Of a stretch of DNA of 64,000 nucleotides, positions 57,122-64,000 are shown piece by piece; the first letter of the stretch is position 1, and every line of letters begins with the position of its first letter. Source of the DNA: Mallotus nudiflorus (taxonomy: Eukaryota > Streptophyta > Magnoliopsida > Malpighiales > Euphorbiaceae). Location of the stretch: the NCBI GenBank assembly GCA_947683625.1, contig CANTUR010000340.1, forward strand, positions 3,567,316 through 3,631,315, in the 5' to 3' direction. The position numbers and the translations under genes were made by a program. A model generated the notes under the pieces. The model was not told the DNA's origin and did no database searches. It saw only the letters and a list, made by a program, of their open reading frames with translations.

Positions 57122-57995
57122 AGGATAATGGTTTTTTTAATCCTATAAGTTAAGTGGTTTTCATAAATTAGTCCTAAACGCCATTTCCTTCACAATTGAA
57201 TCCTTAAAATTTTTAAAATTCTCACTACTAGTCATCGTCTGTTAACTTTGACAGAAATTGCTTACATAAACAAATCACCCTACTTAACTTCATGCTTTAC
57301 CTGACATATAAACATACCCAAAGCCACATCAAAGCCACATCATCTTCTACTTCTTCTTTTATTGTTCGTTCAAAGAACATCTTCACCAAAATTATTATTC
57401 CTTCAAAGCACATCCTAAGTCTAATAATGTTATATGATATGATAGTTCATCTCCAAAATTTTTAAAAACAATAAAAGAATTAAGAAAAGGACCAAAATTT
57501 CATGCTTCATCTTCAATAACTAAAGCTAACTGGTCACCATCTTAGCCCTAATATGAAAACTCTTAGGTTTGGGTTTAATCTCAGGAGGCTTCCATTCTTT
57601 TATCACCAATAATTTTTTAAATTTTAAAAAACAATAGGATGATTGCTTCTCATTGCTATCTTCGATGAAGTTCTAAACCATTTCAATAACACAATTTCTC
57701 AAGAATTGAAGCTCAAAGAAGAAGAATAAGAAATAATAAGAAGAAGAAGAAAAAGATGATGATTATGATGATGATGATGTGTCTTTGATGTGGCAATGGG
57801 TGTGTTGATGTTGCAGACAAAGCATGAAGTTAAGAGGGGTCAATTTGTCCATGTAAACAATTTCTGTCCAAGTTAATAGATGAGGACTAATGGTGAGAAT
57901 TTTAAAAATTTTAAGGACTAGATTATGAAGGAAATGGCTTTTAGGTCTAATTTGTGAAACCACTAAACTTTTAGGACTAAAAAAGCCATTATCCC
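57122..57995. mobile_element. MULE-like TIR element 4 (874 bp) with very long TIRs
   Basis: The inverted repeats extend about 240 bp each (57,122-57,360 and 57,745-57,995), so more than half of the element is TIR. Shared tracts include AGTCCTAAA, GCCATTTCCTTCA, TTTTTAAAATTCTCAC and GCCACATCAAAG. Flanks TTTAATATA (57,113-57,121) and TTTATTATA (57,996-58,004) agree at 8 of 9 positions. The left flank overlaps the right target duplication of element 3. No coding capacity is seen. Confidence 0.8.
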
Positions 57996-58004
57996 TTTAT
58001 TATA

Positions 58005-58142
58005 TGAATAGTATTTCTATTTTAATTAATTGAATACAATTATTTTTATTTATTAATTAAATACATGTTGAATGCCAACTATTTATTTGATAATTTTTTG
58101 ACAATATATATTTACTAAAATTATCAATTTTTTTTAATGTTT

Positions 58143-58189
<47 letters not shown>

Positions 58190-58935
58190 TAGTATATTTG
58201 TTATATAATAATTTTAATATACAGATAATATACGAATAATACACAAATAATATATGAATAATATGTTATATGCATAATATACGAATAAAAAGACCACTAT
58301 GGATGCATTATCTATGATCAGTGCCTAACACTATGACATCTTAGTCCTCATCTATGATTAATTTCATTTCATATTCGAGGAAATTAGATTAGTATATTTA
58401 TATATATATGAATAATATACTATTGAATGCATGTTCAAAGCCAACTATTCTTTTTGATAATTTTTCTAACAATATATACTTACTCAAATTATCATTTTTT
58501 TATATTTTGAAGTTTAAAAGAGACAAAAAAAATATATAAATATAGTATATTTATTGTATACTATTTTTAAAATATGAATAATATATGCATAATATATTTA
58601 TCGTAAAATAATGAATGGTATACTCATTATGTACTATAATATAATTGTTGTTCATTTTTTTAATTTTTACGTTACAATAGTTAGTGATATATTTTCCCAC
58701 ATTGATAAAGAGAAGACAAATGAAAAGGTTTATAATAATTTATCCACCAAATAAGTTAACTTTTGATTAGAGGGAAATTTTAGACTACAAAATTTAAAGA
58801 ATGGGTATTTGGATTCAAATTAATTGATATGCATATATCAATTATTTTTGTTTATTTATTTATTTTAATTAATTGAATACAATTATTTTTTATTTATTAC
58901 TCAAAACCAACTATTTCTTTGATTATTTTGCATTC
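58005..58935. repeat. AT-rich unit repeated about three times
   Basis: A segment with (T/C)GCCAACTATT..TTTGATAATTTTT..ACAATATATA.TTACT occurs at about 58,075 and 58,440 (period near 365 bp), and a partial third copy lies near 58,865-58,930 (AATTGAATACAATTATTTTT ... CCAACTATTTCTTTGAT). The first copy is followed by an (AT)n run (58,148-58,186) and short ATATACGAATAAT tandem motifs. Unclassified. Confidence 0.65.
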
Positions 58936-59944
58936 AAAACCTACAAGCATACAGATAATGAATTGCAATATAAAGAGTTATTGTTCCCTTGAGGATTGAA
59001 TATTGAATACTAAAATGTTTACCTATTATCTTAGCTAGTAAATCGAACAAAGTATTTAGGATATCACAATATGAATCTAAACAAATTAAACTAAAAAGAA
59101 ATCAAATAACTAAATCATAGAGCTCAAGTTTAGTTTCATTATTTTCAATCAGATAATGAACACTTAATCATCAAATACCTTGTTCACAGTTAAAGGCAAT
59201 TCTTCTGAAACACCTAATAACTTTCTCGATCTCAATTAAGTATGTTAAGATTAAAGTTTAACCTACTCTTATGAATAAGAAGTTAATTAAAACTTATTAA
59301 GTTCTTTAACAATTATTTTACCCCCAAAGAGCTTGCCTACTTTGGTGGTCAAGTGATCTAAGTCCTATGAGTTTTAAGCTAGCAAATTTTGTTAACTCTT
59401 ATTGGTTAATCTAACTTTAAAAATAGAAATAAGTTGGCCAAGAACATACAACTCATAAAATTAACTGAAAATCAAATAAATAATAGATTTATGTTCAATC
59501 ACATCATAAAATATCTACTCCTAACCTAAACCATAACAAGTTTTTAGCCATATATAGTTCTTATGGAAAAAATCACAATCATATCAAAAGAATGTAGATG
59601 AAAAAAAAAGTATGCATAAAAATCTTGAATCTTACGAAATTCTTCCTCTATCCTTGCTGTAGCTCTTTTTTTTTTTTAGCTTCCAAGAATGCTCATGAAT
59701 GAATGATAAAACTTCTCTAAATCCCTTTACATAGGAAAAGCTTTAATGAAAACCTATTACCCCTGAATTCCCAAATCCTTCTCCATAAGGAAAGTTTCTT
59801 TTGTTTGACATTCTTAGAAACACGGTCATATCTCTATCCATGTTGAGACACATCTTCCTAGTAGCCTGACAGACAGTCGTGCTTAACTTCGAGCTAGCCT
59901 TCCAAATCCTCGCATGACTAGACACACAACCCTCTTGCCAATTG
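58936..59944. other. Unclassified segment between the MULE cluster and the last LTR
   Basis: No ORF or repeat ends that I can recognise. From 59,815 to 59,930 there are several short motifs such as CACGGTCATATC, AGTCGTG and GACTAGACACACAACC, reminiscent of decayed CACGGTCGTGTC-type repeats seen in some plant LTRs. Possibly an old retroelement fragment; confidence is low. Confidence 0.35.
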
Positions 59945-62930
59945 TGTTACATCTTCATAAGTTCTTCAAAGAAGGCCATATGGGACATAGTTAGAGACAT
60001 GATAGTGTGGCCACTATTGCAATACTCTATTATATATATATATATATATATATACATACATAAACACAAAATCCCAGCATCATCAGCCCCCTCCTCACTC
60101 CGCTCCGTCCGTCACCAACACCGCCTCTCCTCTCACTGTGTCACCTCCCTCACCGCTTGAAAACCATGATCTCCGCCATCAACTGAGCTCCTAAGTTGTT
60201 GCTGCTGCTGCTCTTCTTCTTCCTCGCCAGGCAGCATCGTCTCTTCCCCACGCGATAGCTCTGCACCTCCAGTCCTGTCCAGCTTCAGTTCTCATCTGTC
60301 TGTGCTACTTCCCTACTGCGTCGAGCTGCCTCCATCATCCCCATTTCTGGTGGCAGCAAGTCCTCTTCTTCCGCCTCCAAGCTGCCTTGCCAAACAGTGA
60401 GTAACACTCACTCATTCTCTTCTTTTCCTCTCAAATTTTGTTGATGTTTTCGGTAGATCCTAGGACTTGTGTAGTTGTTTATTGTTTGGTGATGTTAGTT
60501 TTGATTTTCTTGGGAATTTTGGTGAATTATTAAATTTATACATAATTATGTTGAAATTATTTGATTTTTATTTGAGTTCAATTAGTAATTAGGGTAATTA
60601 AAGTTAATTATTTTTAGTGTATTGGTTTTATTTAAAATTTTAGAAATTATTGTGTTAATTGTGAATTTTGTGAATTTTGGATATTTAATTAATATTTTGT
60701 TAATTTCAAAATTTATTGTTAAAAATTATGAAATTTAGGTAATTGGTATTATTATTAAATGTTATTAATTTTAAAACTTAATTTATGGTTTTTGTGATTT
60801 TTATACTATTTTTATAATTATTTTTAAGTTTATGTCAAATGTGAATAATTAGGTTAAATTATATTTTTGGAAGAAGTCAAGTATATGTTTTTAATTATAT
60901 TAAGATGTTTAATGTAGAGAAAAAGATTTTAGATGTTTGTATAATTTTTCAAGGAATTTTTTAAATATTAATAGTGTATTATATAAGTTTGTATATTATA
61001 GGGGTAGAAACGTAATTTTTATTAAATATAGTTAAATAATAAATTGTGGTTGGTTTTAATTATAATTAAGGGAATTAAAAAGGGGAAAGTTTCAAATTAA
61101 TTTTTGATAATATACTATATATCATTTTGAATAACATATATATACTTTTATTTTTATATGGGTAAATATGTAAATTATGCTTATTATAGTTAAGTATATA
61201 TATTTTAATTTGTTTTATTAAAATTTAGGTGGCTAGAGAAATTTTTTTTTTTTTATCAATTTATAAGCATTTAATTAAGTAATATTAATTTTTTTTAATA
61301 TTGTTTCAAAATATTTTATATATACATATATATATATTTGTGAAAGTTTGTTTTTAAGCTTTAATGAGAGATGATTTTCTAAACTATGGATATTTATATA
61401 TGTGATGTGTATTTTTGGGGAAAGAAATGATTTAATTTTCTGATGTTTTGTTGAGTTATGATCTCGGTCGGGACTAAGTGTAGTTCTGGAAGCCCGACTC
61501 GAGTGTGAATGTCTGTGATTATTTGAAGTGCGTTTTTATGCCGGTATGGCTCTACCTATGGTAGACAGATATCCGTTTTACAAAGGAGACTCTATCAAAA
61601 ATTAGATAGATTTTCTCGTAAAACGTGACATCCTTAATAAATTTCTACCATTAATTAGGCTTTTCCTGTCTATCGAATCTTATCTGGTCTTCCTCGAGTC
61701 AACCTAGAATTTCATTAATTTTATTGATTTTCGATTTCAATTCCATAGACATGTTTTAAAAGAGGTCTGTTATTTATTTTTCTAGAGCATATCAGAGCAG
61801 AAGCTATTAGATCGAGGCAGACGCACGGTCATCAGCCTTCTCGTTCATCTTATAAATTGATAAAATGATTTGTGCGTGTGTTTTATTTAAAGAATGCGTG
61901 CGCTCATATTTTTAATATTTATTATATGATTTATATAATTTAATGATGTTATTGATGGTTTAAACGCATTTTATTTATTTAAAAATCGGTTTTGAGAAAT
62001 TTTGGTAGAATGGGCTACTTGGTGGGTTTCACCAAGACCGTGTGCACATGGTAGAGATTGAGAGATAGATCCGATTTATGTATGACTGTTGGATATTAAA
62101 CTGGGACTGGTGCCTTGGTAGAAGCCTTACTCTCGGGGACCGCCAGTGATTGGAGAATTAATAATGGACTGGGATAGGTGCCTCAGTTGATGCTTTAGCT
62201 CTCAGGAACCGCCAGTGCCATGTATTTGGATTAAGTGGATGACTGCGACTTAGTGCCTCAGTTAATGCCTTTGCTCTCGGGGACCGGCAGTCTAGTTGGA
62301 CTAAGTGGGCCCAATTAGCCATTTAGAAATTTAGGTTTAGGGTTCTATCGAGATTTTTTGAAAGCTATATCTATACATTATAAATTATTTTCACTATAAC
62401 TATATGGTTTTCAAAAAGGTTTTCAAACTGTACAGCTCTTTTTATTGACTTACTCAGTGAGGTCTGATTCCCCTCAATTTATTTCTTCTCAAGAGCTTAG
62501 GAGTTTGACCTCATACCACCTCCACACCGGATTTCTTCATCATCGGCTATACTATGTAGGTCATTATAAGTTGTACTATTATAGTAACTTTAGAAAACTG
62601 CAGTAGTAACTATACTAAGAATTTGTATGATTTAAGTATACTTGTGTATTTTATTTTAATGAACCATGCTTATGTAAAATGATTTAAGATTGATTTATGA
62701 TATGTGATAATGGAGAATATTTTATTATATGATGGAGAATATTTTATTATGCACTTGAGTATGTTTATTTTTAGAAAAATTAGTTTGACAATGTGTTCTG
62801 TTATAAAATAAAGTTTTAAATTGCGAGGTTTTATTTTTTCTTTCCTTTAAGGCTTACTACGGGTTTCGGGGGCCTTATGCCTACCCATTCCCTAGTGCCG
62901 GTCATGTGCCCTCGGGTTCAGGTTATGACA
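59945..62930 (+). mobile_element. 5' LTR of a gypsy element of the 3.2-kb LTR family
   Basis: The right end is secure: the terminal module TTAAGGCTTACTACGGG ... CCCTAGTGCCGGTCATGTGC ends in ATGACA at 62,930, followed by a primer-binding site. Modules match the two solo LTRs: AT microsatellite (60,030-60,053), C/T-rich block (60,070-60,400), GGAGACTCTATC block (61,585), GTAGAATGGGCTACTTGG (62,007), minisatellite, and ACTCAGTGAGGTCTGATTCC (62,452). The left end is tentative: TGTTACATCTTC at 59,945 resembles the family start TGTAA(C/T)A and would give a 2,986-bp LTR, somewhat shorter than the solo LTRs. Confidence 0.75.
62101..62293 (+). repeat. LTR minisatellite, three units of 68-74 bp
   Basis: Units start at 62,101, 62,169 and 62,243 with CTG(G/C)GA(C/T)(T/A), each containing GTGCCT(T/C)(G/A)GT and CTCTCGGGGACCG(C/G)CAGT. 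The array is homologous to 14,281-14,543 but differs in unit number and sequence. Confidence 0.85.
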
Positions 62931-62934
62931 AAGT

Positions 62935-62948
62935 TGGTATCAGAGCTT
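62935..62948 (+). other. tRNA-Met primer-binding site
   Basis: TGGTATCAGAGCTT begins four bases after the LTR end. The first 12 bases match the plant initiator tRNA-Met primer-binding site perfectly, showing that the LTR at 59,945-62,930 is a 5' LTR. Confidence 0.93.
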
Positions 62949-63101
62949 AAGTTTGATTAAGTGTCTATGTCTGTCTTTCTATATAACCATTGCAGTAATA
63001 CGGTTGATAATTTTCTTTGAGATGTTCTTGTATCTAATTCCGCGTTGCGATAAATACTCTTACCTTGTTTTTGAATTCAATTTTCTTTGTGTTTTTCAGA
63101 A

Positions 63102-64000
63102 TGAGGTATGTGCAAACTGACCCTGATGCCGATCCGACTCTTAGACTTGATGAGTAGTTTGTGCACGATGAGGCTCCCCCTCCTGCTCCACGTCGTAGGG
63201 GCAGAGGTAGAGGTAGAGGTCGAGCCTAGGGTAGCTGCAGCTGAGATTCCTGTTCAGCAGCCAGTTGAGCCTGAAGCCCCAACCGTAGACCCCACAGCCT
63301 TTGCAGCTGGACTGGCAGGGATTAATCAGGGTCTTACAGCATTGAATTAAGCGATGCCCCTTGTGCAGCAAATGCTACAGTAGAGGAATTAGGGGATGTC
63401 AGATACTGATGCATCACTTCTCTACTCCCGGATCGGTAGAGTTTCTTTTGACGGTACGGGTGACGCCTTAGATTTCATTAATGCAATTGAGGCACATACC
63501 AGGACGGAAACATGGATTATCAATGGATAATGATTGTGGAGTTATCAATTCAAGCGGCAGCTCAAGACTGGTTCATATAGTCGATTCAACTGTCCATGCA
63601 TAAGTTGACTTGGCCAGAGTTTAAGGATCACTCCTTGAGATTCTTCTATCCTCTAGCCACTAGAGATGCCTATAGGTGGCAGTTGCTCCACATCATTGGA
63701 GGGGATAGGTCAGTGGAGGACTACACTAGGGAGTTTAATAGGCTATCCCAACATGCAGAGGACATCAGGAGAGACCCTTATAGAGCAATAGAGCTGTATA
63801 TTACTGGTTTAGGACCCGCTTTTATTGGTATGCGTACCGAGGACTGCACCCTAGAGAGTGTGATTGAGGAGGCCCATTTTATTGAGAGGCGACATATCCA
63901 CCAGGGCACTATGGTAGATCCCTATATGGTTGGGGGTAGTAGATATGGTGTAGCTCTCGGTTATCAGCAGCCAACATTTCACATTGGTAGTTTGAGTCAA
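63102..64000 (+). pseudogene. Gypsy gag, 5' part (runs off the right edge)
   Basis: Starts at ATG 63,102 (MRYVQTDPDADPTLRLDE), about 150 bp after the primer-binding site. Early TAG codons interrupt it (63,156-63,158 after LDE; another after the Arg/Gly-rich RGRGRGRGRA). The capsid domain follows with at least two frame changes: LLYSRIGRVSFDGTGDALDF, then MIVELSIQAAAQDWFI, a TAG at 63,578-63,580, and an uninterrupted frame from ATG 63,596 to the window end (LTWPEFKDHSLRFFYPLATR, DRSVEDYTREFNRL, RAIELYITGLGPAFIGMRTE, ESVIEEAHFIERR). It is the same family as the gag at 35,300-36,450. The last open frame of at least 135 codons continues beyond the window. Confidence 0.85.

Noticed and set aside
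59815..59930. Possible structural RNA
   Set aside because: The GC-richer look comes from CACGGTC-type motifs. No cloverleaf or known RNA signature could be found.

Overview
This window is plant nuclear heterochromatin, most likely from a eudicot. It is very AT-rich. The only coding potential I can recognise belongs to plant LTR retrotransposons, to an endogenous pararetrovirus and to fragments of three plant genes carried by a DNA transposon. No intact host gene, tRNA, rRNA, CRISPR array or bacterial-type operon is visible. Almost every coding remnant is broken by stops (often CAA/CAG to TAA/TAG or TGG to TAG) and frameshifts. The window is best read as a nested stack of transposons.

Layout: (1) 1-9,870 is the 3' part of a Ty3/gypsy element resembling the Tat/Ogre lineage. 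A gag remnant leads directly into a long 3' region with no pol, then tandem repeats, a polypurine tract and a long LTR. A 1.5-kb solo LTR with a perfect 5-bp target duplication sits inside it. (2) 9,871-26,262 is an endogenous pararetrovirus (Caulimoviridae) on the minus strand: two tandem units plus a scrambled mosaic. Its order is N-terminal region, coat protein, movement protein, protease-RT-RNase H, then a last ORF, which fits the cavemovirus/solendovirus type. One unit is split by a 3.2-kb solo LTR. (3) 26,275-32,711 is a gypsy LTR scrap followed by a 5'-truncated Sirevirus (Ty1/copia). (4) 33,850-37,015 is a minus-strand, 3'-truncated gypsy element. (5) 37,016-50,046 is a second Sirevirus whose 3' LTR breaks off into the pol of a third Sirevirus copy, which is itself split by another 3.2-kb solo LTR. 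(6) 50,150-51,840 is a minus-strand scrap of the same long LTR family. (7) 51,869-57,995 is a run of four Mutator-like TIR elements standing almost end to end. The first is a Pack-MULE-like element carrying fragments of cytochrome b5, a PPR gene and triosephosphate isomerase. (8) 59,945-64,000 is the 5' LTR, primer-binding site and gag of a gypsy element that runs off the right edge.

The two partial gypsy elements (33,850-37,015 and 59,945-64,000) and the 3.2-kb solo LTRs share LTR modules and, where present, gag sequence, so they look like one family that has been a main driver of this region. Its solo LTRs lie inside the pararetrovirus and inside a Sirevirus, which gives a relative insertion order. 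Nothing here looks like a working gene system. The most interesting parts are the MULE cluster with its captured gene fragments, the scrambled pararetrovirus tandem, and the tandem-repeat and LTR-module evolution inside the retroelements.
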